DNA of 64,000 nt from CAXMQS01 sp964195995 (GCA_964195995.1 CAXMQS010000036.1:1-64000); one strand, 5' to 3'. Positions 7,894-16,576 are shown, numbered from the stretch's first letter. Notes: generated by a model not told the origin, from the sequence alone. Numbers and translations are program-made.

Positions 7894-8787
7894 ATGGCCA
7901 GTGTCCCCAACCCACCTGCGTGGGCAGAGCGCGCTCTCGATGACTACATCGAGCGCCTCGACTCCGAGCGCGGGTTGTCGCCTCACACCATCGACGCCTA
8001 TCGGCGCGATCTCTGTCAGTTCTTCGATTACGCCGACAGGGGGGCGATCAAGGGACTCGAGGACGTCAACCGAACCACCGTGCGGCGTTACCTGGCCTTC
8101 CTCTCGACGCGGCGCTACGCCCGCCGTTCCATCTCGCGCAAAATGTCGGTCGTTCGCTCGTTCTTCGCAGATGCCTCTCGCCGCGGGCTGGTTGTCGCCA
8201 ACCCGGCTGAGGGAGTAGCGACACCCAGCAGAGAGCACTCGCTGCCGAGGGCCGTTCCGGCGCGCAGCCTCGGGGCGTTGCTCGACCAGGTGTCCGACGA
8301 GGACCCAGAATCGCTGCGCGACCGAGCTGTGATAGAGCTGCTCTACGGCTCGGGGCTGCGCGTCTCCGAACTGGCATCGCTGCGAATCAGCGACCTGCGT
8401 GATAGCAGCTTCCTTCGGGTTCGCGGCAAGGGGAACAAGGATCGGGCGGTGCCCGTAGGGGGCCAGGCCAGGACCGCACTCGACGCCTACCTGGCAAGAG
8501 GAAGGCCCGCCATCGCCGGAGTAGACGCCGGAAGTCGCCTATTCGTTGGAGTACGCGGAGGACCACTCGACCCGAGAGGGATGCGTCGCGTAGTGAGGAA
8601 GCGGCTCGGGACCTACCCACATGCCTTGCGGCACTCCTTCGCCACCCATATGTTGGAACATGGCGCTGACCTAAGAGCTGTTCAAGAACTTCTGGGACAC
8701 GCCGATCTGGCTACTACACAGATATATACATCCGTTACGAGGGAGCATCTCCGGGCTACATATGACAGATCGCACCCACGTGCCTGA
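7894..8787 (+). CDS. Tyrosine recombinase XerC/XerD type
   Basis: A 297-residue site-specific recombinase of Xer size. The N-terminal SAM-like DNA-binding domain is residues ~10-105. Catalytic residues are R156 (SGLRVSEL), K179 (GKGNKDR), H243 and R246 (HALRHSFATH), H269 (LLGHADLATTQIY) and nucleophile Y278. Xer proteins resolve chromosome dimers at dif. Its position just before a WhiG-like sigma gene and rpsB matches the actinobacterial housekeeping xer gene rather than a phage integrase. XerC and XerD cannot be told apart here. The end overlaps the sigma gene by 26 nt. Confidence 0.9.
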   Translation: MASVPNPPAWAERALDDYIERLDSERGLSPHTIDAYRRDLCQFFDYADRGAIKGLEDVNRTTVRRYLAFLSTRRYARRSISRKMSVVRSFFADASRRGLVVANPAEGVATPSREHSLPRAVPARSLGALLDQVSDEDPESLRDRAVIELLYGSGLRVSELASLRISDLRDSSFLRVRGKGNKDRAVPVGGQARTALDAYLARGRPAIAGVDAGSRLFVGVRGGPLDPRGMRRVVRKRLGTYPHALRHSFATHMLEHGADLRAVQELLGHADLATTQIYTSVTREHLRATYDRSHPRA

Positions 8788-9562
8788 GGCACGTCCGCAG
8801 GAGGAGATCGTCGAGCTCTGGGAGCGTTTCAAGAAGAGCGCCGAACCCGAAGCACGAGAAGGTCTGATCCTTCACTACTCGCCGCTGGTCAAATTCGTGG
8901 CCGGCCGAGTCGGTGTCGGCCTGCCGCGTTCGGTCGACCATGGTGACCTGGCGTCCTACGGAACCTTCGGGCTCATAGACGCCATCGACAAGTTCGACAT
9001 GAGCCGCGGCATCAAGTTCGAGACCTACGCCGTCAATCGAATCCGCGGCGCCATCCTCGACGAGCTTCGCGCTCTCGACTGGGTGCCGAGGTCGGTGCGG
9101 GCCAAAGCTCGCGAGATCCAAAGATCGATGGCCGAGCTCGAGCACAAGCTGGAGCGCACGCCCACCGACGAGGAGTTGGCGGCGCAGGTGGGCGTTACTC
9201 CCAACGAGCTGCAAGACACCCTCGCGGAGATCGCCAACCTCGGGCTCGTCGCTCTCGACGAGCTCCTTAGCCCCGACGATCGAGAATCGTCTTCAGTGGG
9301 AGACCTGTTGTCAGATCCGAAGGCTCCCGACCCCAGCGGTGACTTCGAGTCCCATGAAACCCGCTTCGTCCTCGCCGACTCCATCGGACGGCTCGGCGAA
9401 CGCGAGCGGCTCGTTGTGACCCTGTACTACTACGAGGGGCTCACCCTCGCCGAGATCGGCGGAGTTCTCGGAGTCACCGAGTCGCGGGTGTGCCAGATCC
9501 ACACCAAGGCCGTCATGAGCCTGCGCAATCGGATGGCCGAGCCACGCCTGTCGACCGGCTAG
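8762..9562 (+). CDS. whiG: RNA polymerase sigma factor, WhiG/FliA (sigma-28) type
   Basis: A 266-residue group 3 sigma factor. Region 2 includes YSPLVKFVAGRV and GDLASYGTFGLIDAIDKFD. Region 3 contains DELRALDWVPRSVR. Region 4 has the helix-turn-helix LTLAEIGGVLGVTESRVCQIHTKAV. The LD-WVPRSVR segment is characteristic of FliA/WhiG. In Streptomyces WhiG controls sporulation and lies near xer and rpsB; in motile bacteria the same family drives flagellar genes. No flagellar gene is in this window, so the target set is open. Confidence 0.88.
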   Translation: MTDRTHVPEARPQEEIVELWERFKKSAEPEAREGLILHYSPLVKFVAGRVGVGLPRSVDHGDLASYGTFGLIDAIDKFDMSRGIKFETYAVNRIRGAILDELRALDWVPRSVRAKAREIQRSMAELEHKLERTPTDEELAAQVGVTPNELQDTLAEIANLGLVALDELLSPDDRESSSVGDLLSDPKAPDPSGDFESHETRFVLADSIGRLGERERLVVTLYYYEGLTLAEIGGVLGVTESRVCQIHTKAVMSLRNRMAEPRLSTG

Positions 9563-9687
9563 GCGCGCCGCTACACTTCCGCCGCAAACCGCACGTCACG
9601 CCGCACCCTCCCCGGTCGGAGCTGATAGCTCTGTGGAGGTTTCGGGCGAGGCGGAGGACCCGAACCGGAAACAGGAGACGATTCGCA
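9563..9687 (+). other. rpsB 5' region with hairpin
   Basis: A 125-nt gap before rpsB. It holds an imperfect inverted repeat (GGTTTCGGG near 9638 with CCCGAACC near 9658) directly ahead of the AGGAG ribosome-binding site. rpsB leaders often bind S2 for feedback control, but no known leader family was recognised here. Confidence 0.3.
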
Positions 9688-10581
9688 GTGCCCGCAGTCA
9701 CCATGCGCCAGCTGTTGGAGGCCGGTGTCCACTTCGGACACCAAACCCGCCGGTGGAATCCCAAGATGACTCCGTACATCTTTGGGGACCGCAACGGCAT
9801 CCACATCATTGACCTTCGACAGACCATCGATCAAGCAGAGCGTGCGTACGAGACCGTGCGCGACATCACGGCGAAGAACGGCAAAGTCCTCTTCGTCGGA
9901 ACCAAGAAACAGGCCCAGGCCGTCGTGCGCGAGAGCGCCGAGAAGGCCGGGATGCCATATGTGAACAACAGGTGGCTCGGCGGAATGCTCACCAACTTCA
10001 ACACCATCCACAAACGGATTCTCTATTTGGAGGAGCTGGGACGGATGGAGACGTCCGGCGAGATCGAGGCGCTACCCAAGAAGGAACGCCTAAAGCTGCG
10101 TCGCGAGTGGACGAAGCTGGATGCCGTCCTCGGCGGAGTTCGCGATATGCACTCCATTCCCGATGCCGTTTTCATCATCGACGTCAAAACCGAGGAGATC
10201 GCCGTCAAAGAGGCGAAGCGGGTCGACTCCACCATCATCGCGGTGGTTGACACCAACTGCGATCCGGACGACGTCGACATCGTCATCCCAGGAAACGACG
10301 ACGCCATTCGATCGGCCGAGTTGATGGCGGGCATGATCGCCACCGCCTGCATCGAGGGTGCCGGTCTGGCGGCAGCGGCCGCGAAGGAGAAGGCTGACGC
10401 AGACGCAGCTGTGGCCAAAGAGTTGGCCACCAAGGAAGCCGAGGCAGAGGCTGCAGCCAAAGCCAGCGACATGGCAGCAGCTAAAGAGCTGGCGGCCGCC
10501 GAAGCGAAACCGACGCCAGACGGCGGCGCCGATACCCAACCGACAAAGGGGGCCGTGCCGGACGGAGGGGAGGGCAAGTGA
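9688..10581 (+). CDS. rpsB: 30S ribosomal protein S2
   Basis: S2 of the small subunit, 297 residues. The GTG start at 9688 was chosen because the S2 family start follows at once (VTMRQLLEAGVHFGHQTRRWNPKM) and AGGAG lies ~11 nt upstream; the frame is open further upstream without family similarity. Signature segments are NRWLGGMLTNF, PDAVFIIDVKTEEIAVKEA and VDTNCDPD. After the ~225-residue core there is a ~70-residue Ala/Lys/Glu/Asp-rich tail. It overlaps tsf by 4 nt (GTGA). Confidence 0.96.
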   Translation: MPAVTMRQLLEAGVHFGHQTRRWNPKMTPYIFGDRNGIHIIDLRQTIDQAERAYETVRDITAKNGKVLFVGTKKQAQAVVRESAEKAGMPYVNNRWLGGMLTNFNTIHKRILYLEELGRMETSGEIEALPKKERLKLRREWTKLDAVLGGVRDMHSIPDAVFIIDVKTEEIAVKEAKRVDSTIIAVVDTNCDPDDVDIVIPGNDDAIRSAELMAGMIATACIEGAGLAAAAAKEKADADAAVAKELATKEAEAEAAAKASDMAAAKELAAAEAKPTPDGGADTQPTKGAVPDGGEGK

Positions 10582-11192
10582 TCTCTGCCAAGGATGTGCA
10601 GAAGCTGCGCCAGGCAACTGGCGCCGGGATGATGGATGCCAAGAAGGCCCTCGAAGAGGTCGATGGCGACTTCGACAAGGCATCCCGACTCCTTCTGGAG
10701 AGGGGAATCGCCGACGCTCGGAAACGGGGCGAGCGAGCTCAGGGCCAAGGCTCGATCGGCCTCTATCTCCACAGGCAGGCGGATCGCCCGGTGCTTGGCG
10801 TTCTTGTCGAGCTGGCTGCCGAGACCGACTTCGTCGCCAAGTCAGAGGAGTTCCAAAGGGCTGCTAACGACGTCGCCATGCATGTGGCCGCCGCCAAACC
10901 GCGCTGGCGAACGCGGGATGAAGTACCGCCGGACGCCGTCGAGTCCGAAAGGGAGTTGATCTCAGCTCAGGCCCGCAACGAGGGCAAGTCGGAAGACATC
11001 ATCGTGAAGATGGTCGAAGGCAAGCTCAAGTCCTTCTATGAGGACTATGTGCTCTACGAGCAGACCTTCGTGAACCCCGAGCGATTCGACGGAACCGTTG
11101 GGGACATGGTCGAGCAGCTGTCGGCCACCATGGGCGAGAACATTGGGGTATCCCAGTTCGTTCGCATCGCCGTAGGGGAGGGCTCGTCATGA
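10578..11192 (+). CDS. tsf: Elongation factor Ts (short form)
   Basis: Nucleotide exchange factor for EF-Tu. The N-terminal UBA-like domain contains LRQATGAGMMDAKKALEE, the family's best-conserved stretch, then GLYLHRQADRPVLGVLVELAAETDFVAK. At 204 residues it is of the short type seen in Thermus and some actinobacteria. The GTG start overlaps the rpsB stop and its stop overlaps pyrH (ATGA), so rpsB-tsf-pyrH are co-translated. Confidence 0.95.
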   Translation: MISAKDVQKLRQATGAGMMDAKKALEEVDGDFDKASRLLLERGIADARKRGERAQGQGSIGLYLHRQADRPVLGVLVELAAETDFVAKSEEFQRAANDVAMHVAAAKPRWRTRDEVPPDAVESERELISAQARNEGKSEDIIVKMVEGKLKSFYEDYVLYEQTFVNPERFDGTVGDMVEQLSATMGENIGVSQFVRIAVGEGSS

Positions 11193-11893
11193 CGAGGCGA
11201 GTGGTTCTCAAGCTCTCGGGCGAGGCATTCGCAGACCCCGAACTCGGATTCGGCATCGACCCAACGACTGTCTACCGAATCGCTGGCGAGATTGCAGAAG
11301 CTCACAGCACCGGGATCGAGGTCGCCGTCGTCGTCGGCGGGGGCAACTTCTTCCGCGGGACCACTTCAGCTTCGCAGGGCATGGACAGGGCCAACGCCGA
11401 CTACATGGGCATGCTGGCGACTGTGATCAATGCTCTGGCCCTCCGCGACGCCATCGAGCACACAGGGGTCGAGGCCCGCGTGCAGACGGCGATCTCCATA
11501 GAGCAGGTCGCCGAGCCCTACATCCGTCTCCGGGCGATCCGCCACTTAGAGAAGGGGCGTGTTGTCATCTTCGCCGCAGGCACCGGGAACCCGTTCTTCA
11601 CGACTGACACAACTGCGGCGCTGCGGGCGGCCGAGATCGGGGCAGAAATCGTGCTGAAGGCAACCCGCGTCGACGGCGTCTACGCCGACGACCCGGAAGT
11701 TGAACCAGACGCCGAGCTGTTCGAAGAGATCAAGTACATGGATGTGCTCACCTTGGGTCTTAGGCCAATGGACAGCACGGCAATTACGATGTGCATGGAC
11801 AACAAGCTGCCGATCCGGGTGTTCAACATCACCAAGGTTGGCAATGTTGCGGCCGCCCTCAAGGGCGACCAAGTGGGCACGCTGGTCCACTGA
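11189..11893 (+). CDS. pyrH: UMP kinase
   Basis: Phosphorylates UMP to UDP in pyrimidine nucleotide synthesis; allosteric hexamer of the amino-acid-kinase fold. 234 residues, normal size. Motifs are VVLKLSGEAF at the N-terminus, VVVGGGNFFRG, GTGNPFFTTDTTAALRAAEI and the late TVxL/MDNKLPIRVFNI segment. It lies between tsf and frr as in most bacteria. Confidence 0.96.
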   Translation: MTRRVVLKLSGEAFADPELGFGIDPTTVYRIAGEIAEAHSTGIEVAVVVGGGNFFRGTTSASQGMDRANADYMGMLATVINALALRDAIEHTGVEARVQTAISIEQVAEPYIRLRAIRHLEKGRVVIFAAGTGNPFFTTDTTAALRAAEIGAEIVLKATRVDGVYADDPEVEPDAELFEEIKYMDVLTLGLRPMDSTAITMCMDNKLPIRVFNITKVGNVAAALKGDQVGTLVH

Positions 11894-11906
11894 AAGGCTT
11901 GGAGTG

Positions 11907-12449
11907 ATGGAAGACCTCCTCACCGAGGCGGAGACGAAGATGGCGCAGGCCATCGAGCACACCCAGGGCGAGTTCGCCACTGTGCGTACCGGTCGCGCCA
12001 ATCCCACCATTCTCAACCGTGTGATGGTCGAGTACTACGGCACGCAAACGCCGCTGCAGCAGCTTGCTTCGTTCTCGGTTCCCGAGCCGCAGTTGCTCGT
12101 CGTGCAGCCTTTCGATAAGGGTTCCATGGGCGACGTCGAGAAAGCCATTGCCTCGGCCGACCTCGGGCTCAATCCCTCAAACGACGGCACGGTGATTCGC
12201 ATCGCCTTCCCTCCGCTCAACGAGGAGCGACGTCATGAGCTCATCAAGGTGGCGCGTCACATGGCGGAAGAGGGCCGCGTGGCTGTGAGAAATGTCCGCC
12301 GCCACACCAAAGATCACATGGAGTCGCGCGATGCGTCCGAAGACGAGATTCGGCGGGCCGAGAAGGAACTTCAGGAGAAGACTGACAGATTCATAAGTCA
12401 GCTCGACGACCTGCTGGCGCATAAAGAACAGGAACTGCTGCAGGTGTGA
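11907..12449 (+). CDS. frr: Ribosome recycling factor
   Basis: Splits post-termination ribosomes together with EF-G. 180 residues from ATG 11907, chosen from family alignment (EDLLTEAETKMAQAIEHTQGEFATVRTGRANP) and the upstream GGAG; the frame stays open far upstream through pyrH but only as a shadow. Key segments are RTGRANPTIL, PFPPLNEERR-like IAFPPLNEERRHELIKVA, and the coiled-coil C-terminus ending in LLAHKEQELLQV. Confidence 0.96.
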   Translation: MEDLLTEAETKMAQAIEHTQGEFATVRTGRANPTILNRVMVEYYGTQTPLQQLASFSVPEPQLLVVQPFDKGSMGDVEKAIASADLGLNPSNDGTVIRIAFPPLNEERRHELIKVARHMAEEGRVAVRNVRRHTKDHMESRDASEDEIRRAEKELQEKTDRFISQLDDLLAHKEQELLQV

Positions 12450-12532
12450 CGCAGCGCGGAAGGAAGTGACCCGTTAGCAAGGACACGGGCGAATTCGATC
12501 CACATCCAGGTGACCCCTGGCACCCCGATTGG

Positions 12533-15500
12533 GTGTCGTCGAAGGAGGTTGCTGAGGAGGAGTTCGTTGCCGACACCACCGAGGTGGAGGAGGACACTTC
12601 TAGGCGTGGCCTGTTCGGCCGCAAACGCCGCAGCGATGAAGCCGCGGATGCTGCCGAGGATGCTGTCGAGGAAACATACGAGCCGCTCTTCGCCGAGGAG
12701 AGCTCGGTTGACGTCTATGAAGAGCTCGAGAGCCTCAGCACCGATGACGTTGCGCCCGCCGCCGAGTCTGTAGGCGAGTCAATAGCCGAAGAGGCCGCCA
12801 CCTTCGAACCCGAGCTGGTTGAAGAGGTCGCGGAGGTCGCCACCCTCGAGTCGCTAGTCGAAGAGGTCGTCGAGACTGAAGAAGTCGCCGACGAGACAGT
12901 CTCCTTCGAACCCGAGATGGTCGGAAAGGTCGCGGAACTCGAGGAAGTCACTGAAGAGGTCGTGGAGGCTGAAGAAGTCGCCGAAGAGACAGTCTCCTTC
13001 GAACCCGAGCTGGTCGAAGAGGCCGCGGAGGTCGAAGAGGCCGCGGAAGTCGAAGAGGCCGCCACCTTCGAACCTGAGCTACTGATCGAAGAGGTCACCG
13101 AAGAGGTCGTCGAGGCTGAAGAAGTCGCCGAAGAGGCCGCCACCTTCGAACCCGAGCTGATCGAAGAGGTCGCGGAACTCGAAGAGGTCGCGGAGGCCGC
13201 CACCCTCGAGTCGCTAGCCGAAGAGGTCGTCGAGGCTGAAGAAGTCGCCGAAGAGGCCGCCACCTTCGAACCTGAGCTACTGATCGACGAGGTTGCCGAA
13301 GAGGTCGTGGAGGCTGAAGAAGTCGCCGAAGAGACCGTCACTCTCGAACCCGAGCTGGTCGAAGAGGTCGCGGAACTCGAGGAAGTCGCCGAGACAGTCA
13401 CCCTCGAGTCGCTAATCGAAGAGGTTGTCGAGACGGAAGAAGTCGAAGAGACCGTCACCTTCGAACCCGAGCTGATCGAAGAGGTCGCGGAGGTCGAAGA
13501 GGCCGCCACCTTCGAACCTCAGCTACTGATCGACGAGGTTGCCGAAGAGGTCGTGGAGGCTGCAGAAGTCGCCGAAGAGACCGTCACTCTCGAACCTCAG
13601 CTGGTCGAAGAGGTCGCGGAACTCGAGGAAGTCGCCGAGACAGTCACCCTCGAGTCGCTGGTCGAAGAGGTCGTCAAGACTGAGGAGGTCGAAGAGACAG
13701 TCACCTTCGAACCCGAGCTGGTCGAGGAAGTCGCCGAGACAGTCACCCTCGAGTCGCTGGTCGAAGAGGTCGTCGAGACTGAGGAAGTCGAAGAGACCGT
13801 CACCTTCGAACCCGAACTGGTCGAAGAGGTCGAGGAGACCGTCGGCGCAGCGTCAGCGTCCTTCGATGTCACCGACTATTCGGAAAGCTCCACTGAAGCA
13901 GACGTCGAGGACGCAGGCCTCGTTGAGGATGCCGTCGTTGAACCCGCGGTTGATGACGAAGATTTCGCAGCGTTCGCAGCAGGCGTCGAGGTCGTCGAGG
14001 AGGAGACCGTCGGCTTCTGGAGCCGGCTCTTCGGCACCCGAGATCGCGACCTCGAAGATGCATCCAACCTCGATCTGCCCGTCACTGACCTTTCCAGCGA
14101 CGAACTCTCAGTAGTCCCTGCCGAGGAAGTGATTGAGGATGCCCCAAAGCCCCCCGGCCGCCTCAAGCGTCTCTTCGTTACAGAAGAGACGATCATCGAA
14201 CAGACCGGATGGGTTGCGGAGGCGCTCGAACGCGATGATCTTGTGGAGCCGGGTCTAGACGATGAGCCCGCCACCGAGACCGCACCTGGATTCTGGAAGA
14301 GCATCTTTGGTGGCGTCGATGAAGTCGCTGAGCCCGACGTATGGGACCAAGCCGAGGCGACGAGCGTGGATGAAGCCGAAGCTGAAGCCCAAGTCGAAGT
14401 CGAACTCGAAGCCGAAGCGGCACCGGTGGAAGCCAAGAAGGGCTTCTGGAGTCGACTCTTTGGAGACCCCGAATACCCCGAGGATGAAGCTGACGTTATG
14501 GCTACCGAGGACCTCTCCATCGAGGGTGCCGTCGCAGAAGTAGAGGACGAAGCTGACGTTGTGGCTACTGACGAACTCCTCTTCGAGGGTGCCGTCGCCG
14601 AAGAAGTCACCGAGGACGAGCCAGCAACGGAAGTCGCCGCCGAGGACCTCTCCATCGAGGGTGCCGTCGCAGAAGTAGAGGACGAAGCTGACGTTGTGGC
14701 TATTGACGAACTCCTCTTCGAGGGTGCTGTCGCCGAAGAAGTCACCGAGGACGAGCCGGCAGCGGAAGTCGCCGCCGAGGACCTCTCCATTGAGGGTGCC
14801 GTCGCCGAAGAGACCGCCGAAGACTCACCAGTGCTGGATGTCGAGGAGACAAGGCCGGGATTCTGGAAGAGACTCTTTGGCGCTGACCCCGAAGAAGCGG
14901 CGGCTCTTGTTGATTCTGAGGCGATCCTGGACGTCGGGAGCGACGCGATCGACGACGACGTTGCTGCCACCGTCACCAACGACGAGGAAGCGTTGCTTGT
15001 CGCCGAGTCCCTCTCCGACAGCAGGGAGGCAGAAGCTCCCACCCTCGAGGCTGAGCTCGAAGAGACCCCGGGGTTCTGGGGCAGGCGATTCGGAGGTCAC
15101 TCCGCCGAGGAGGTTGCCGCAGAGGGTCTCATCGATCTCAACGAAGTAGAAGAGGAGGAGGCTTCGGAGCGAGTGGTCGCGGCGTTTGAGGCCGACGACA
15201 ACCGGCGATCGTTCTGGCAGAGAATGTTCGGGGCTGACGACGAGGCATCGGCAGCTACTCCGCCGGTCGAGTCGGAGGTGCAGGTTGAGATCGCCGGTGG
15301 GGTCGATGATGCCGGCGCCACGACAGCGACGATCGCGCCAGACGATGCCACCAACGATCCCGACGCTGAACTCGACGACTGGATGGCCTTCGCTGGGGAC
15401 GCGGTGGACGTGGAAGAACCAGCGGCTCCGACACCCCAGGAGCAGGAGGAAGAGCCGAAGACCAAGGGCCGCTTCTGGTCGCGTCGCCGCTCCGCCAAGT

Positions 15501-16576
15501 CAGAAGCCGCCGACGATGGCGGTGACGAGGGATGGGTGCCAGACGACGACGCAGATGGCGAAGCTCAGGTCGGTGTTGACGGCGGCGTGAGCGACTACAT
15601 GGCTGCTGCCACCCAGGAGCACGCGGGCTTGGCGGCAGCCGTTGCCGAGTCCCACGCTGCCGGTGACGAACGCCAGCAAGCTGTTGCTGCGGCGATGCCA
15701 GGTGTCGAGACGGGCGTCGTTGGGTTCGACGATGTCATGGACGGCACTGCCGAACCTTTGGAGGCAGAGGGCCAGGCTCGCGATCTCGCCATCCGCGTGG
15801 TTACAGGGGTTCTTCTGGCGGGTCTGTTCGTTGGCGCCTTGGCGTGGAGCTCGGTGGCGCTGGGAATCCTCGCTGGAGTAGTGCTCCTCGTTGCATTGAG
15901 CGAGTTCTACGGAGTCCTGATTCGCAACAGCCATCAACCCCTTGCCGTATTCGGACTGCTCGGAGGTCTGGCAATGCTGCTCGGCGTCACGGCATGGGGT
16001 CCGATCGCGATCCCCGGGGCGCTCATCGTTACAGCAATTGTCCTGTTGTTCTATTACGCCCTGGAACCGGCGAGACCGGACCCACTTGTCAACGGCGGCC
16101 TGACACTGATCGGCATGCTGTGGGTTGCGGGCTTCGGCGGGTTCATCTTGGCCATCGTGGACGCATCCGACTTCAGAATCCTGGTGTTCGCAACTGTTGC
16201 CTTGACCGTGGTCATGGACACCGGTCAGTACTTCGCGGGGCGCAACTGGGGCAGGAGAAAGCTGAGCCCAGATCTCTCGCCGAGCAAGACCGTCGAGGGG
16301 CTCGTCGGCGGAATCGTCGTCGTGATGCTCACGGGGGCAGTCTTGGGGCTGCAGGATCCATTCGACCTGACCGCCGGCCTCGTTCTGGCAGGGCTGGTGG
16401 CGATCGTCGCGCCGCTCGGCGACCTAGCCGTTTCGATGTTGAAGCGTGAGCTCGGCGTCAAGGACACTGGGGTGATCCTTCCCGGTCACGGCGGACTGCT
16501 CGACCGGGTCGATGCACTGCTGTTCGTGATTCCCGCGGCCTGGGTGGCGTTCAGCGCGCTGGGGTACCTGGCCTGA
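12533..16576 (+). CDS. cdsA: Phosphatidate cytidylyltransferase CdsA with a giant N-terminal acidic repeat region
   Basis: Makes CDP-diacylglycerol from phosphatidate and CTP at the membrane. Numbering from GTG 12533, residues ~1083-1347 are a complete CdsA. It is multi-spanning, starts near DLAIRVVTGVLLAGLFVGAL, and has the C-terminal signature SMLKRELGVKDTGV then PGHGGLLDRVDALL. The first ~1,080 residues are foreign to the family. A Glu/Val-rich tandem repeat spans ~88-435. A region ~436-1080 follows with aromatic-basic islands: GFWSRLFG (494), GFWKSIFGG (586), GFWSRLFG (637), GFWKRLFG (776), GFWGRRFGG (847) and SFWQRMFG (893). Divergent forms occur at 26 (GLFGRKRR), 542 and 980. No membrane segment is seen before ~1085. 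The start is unsure: the frame is open back to 12470, GTG 12533 has no Shine-Dalgarno, while GGAAGGAAG (12458-12466) precedes an in-frame GTT at 12473. Location before dxr is the usual cdsA place. Confidence 0.85.
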   Translation: MSSKEVAEEEFVADTTEVEEDTSRRGLFGRKRRSDEAADAAEDAVEETYEPLFAEESSVDVYEELESLSTDDVAPAAESVGESIAEEAATFEPELVEEVAEVATLESLVEEVVETEEVADETVSFEPEMVGKVAELEEVTEEVVEAEEVAEETVSFEPELVEEAAEVEEAAEVEEAATFEPELLIEEVTEEVVEAEEVAEEAATFEPELIEEVAELEEVAEAATLESLAEEVVEAEEVAEEAATFEPELLIDEVAEEVVEAEEVAEETVTLEPELVEEVAELEEVAETVTLESLIEEVVETEEVEETVTFEPELIEEVAEVEEAATFEPQLLIDEVAEEVVEAAEVAEETVTLEPQLVEEVAELEEVAETVTLESLVEEVVKTEEVEETVTFEPELVEEVAETVTLESLVEEVVETEEVEETVTFEPELVEEVEETVGAASASFDVTDYSESSTEADVEDAGLVEDAVVEPAVDDEDFAAFAAGVEVVEEETVGFWSRLFGTRDRDLEDASNLDLPVTDLSSDELSVVPAEEVIEDAPKPPGRLKRLFVTEETIIEQTGWVAEALERDDLVEPGLDDEPATETAPGFWKSIFGGVDEVAEPDVWDQAEATSVDEAEAEAQVEVELEAEAAPVEAKKGFWSRLFGDPEYPEDEADVMATEDLSIEGAVAEVEDEADVVATDELLFEGAVAEEVTEDEPATEVAAEDLSIEGAVAEVEDEADVVAIDELLFEGAVAEEVTEDEPAAEVAAEDLSIEGAVAEETAEDSPVLDVEETRPGFWKRLFGADPEEAAALVDSEAILDVGSDAIDDDVAATVTNDEEALLVAESLSDSREAEAPTLEAELEETPGFWGRRFGGHSAEEVAAEGLIDLNEVEEEEASERVVAAFEADDNRRSFWQRMFGADDEASAATPPVESEVQVEIAGGVDDAGATTATIAPDDATNDPDAELDDWMAFAGDAVDVEEPAAPTPQEQEEEPKTKGRFWSRRRSAKSEAADDGGDEGWVPDDDADGEAQVGVDGGVSDYMAAATQEHAGLAAAVAESHAAGDERQQAVAAAMPGVETGVVGFDDVMDGTAEPLEAEGQARDLAIRVVTGVLLAGLFVGALAWSSVALGILAGVVLLVALSEFYGVLIRNSHQPLAVFGLLGGLAMLLGVTAWGPIAIPGALIVTAIVLLFYYALEPARPDPLVNGGLTLIGMLWVAGFGGFILAIVDASDFRILVFATVALTVVMDTGQYFAGRNWGRRKLSPDLSPSKTVEGLVGGIVVVMLTGAVLGLQDPFDLTAGLVLAGLVAIVAPLGDLAVSMLKRELGVKDTGVILPGHGGLLDRVDALLFVIPAAWVAFSALGYLA
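12794..13838 (+). repeat. In-frame acidic tandem repeats in the cdsA N-terminal region
   Basis: About ten imperfect units of roughly 31-36 codons, alternating a FEPELVEEV phrase with a TLESLVEEVVETEEV phrase. DNA-level similarity is high, including near-identical stretches around 13100-13155 and 13220-13275. This points to recent expansion by slippage or unequal recombination. Translation is almost all Glu, Val, Ala, Thr and Leu. Confidence 0.85.
14510..14780 (+). repeat. 45-codon tandem repeat in the cdsA N-terminal region
   Basis: Units starting DLSIEGAVAE at residues 660, 705 and 750 (period 135 nt). Two are complete and a third is partial, differing by a few substitutions. It lies between the third and fourth full GFWxRLFG motifs and lengthens that spacer. 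Confidence 0.85.

Noticed and set aside
7894..8787. Phage integrase marking a genomic island
   Set aside because: The recombinase has Xer size and sits in a conserved housekeeping order (xer, WhiG-like sigma, rpsB); no att repeats or phage genes nearby.
9490..9687. N-terminal extension of S2 upstream of GTG 9688
   Set aside because: The extra 66 codons overlap the sigma gene in another frame, are Arg/Pro-rich and unlike S2; a ribosome-binding site precedes 9688.
13876..15042. 388-codon Ser-rich frame opposite cdsA (also 12715-13509)
   Set aside because: Mirror of the acidic GA-rich repeats; the Ser/Thr/Ala runs are the reverse complement of Glu/Asp/Ala codons.
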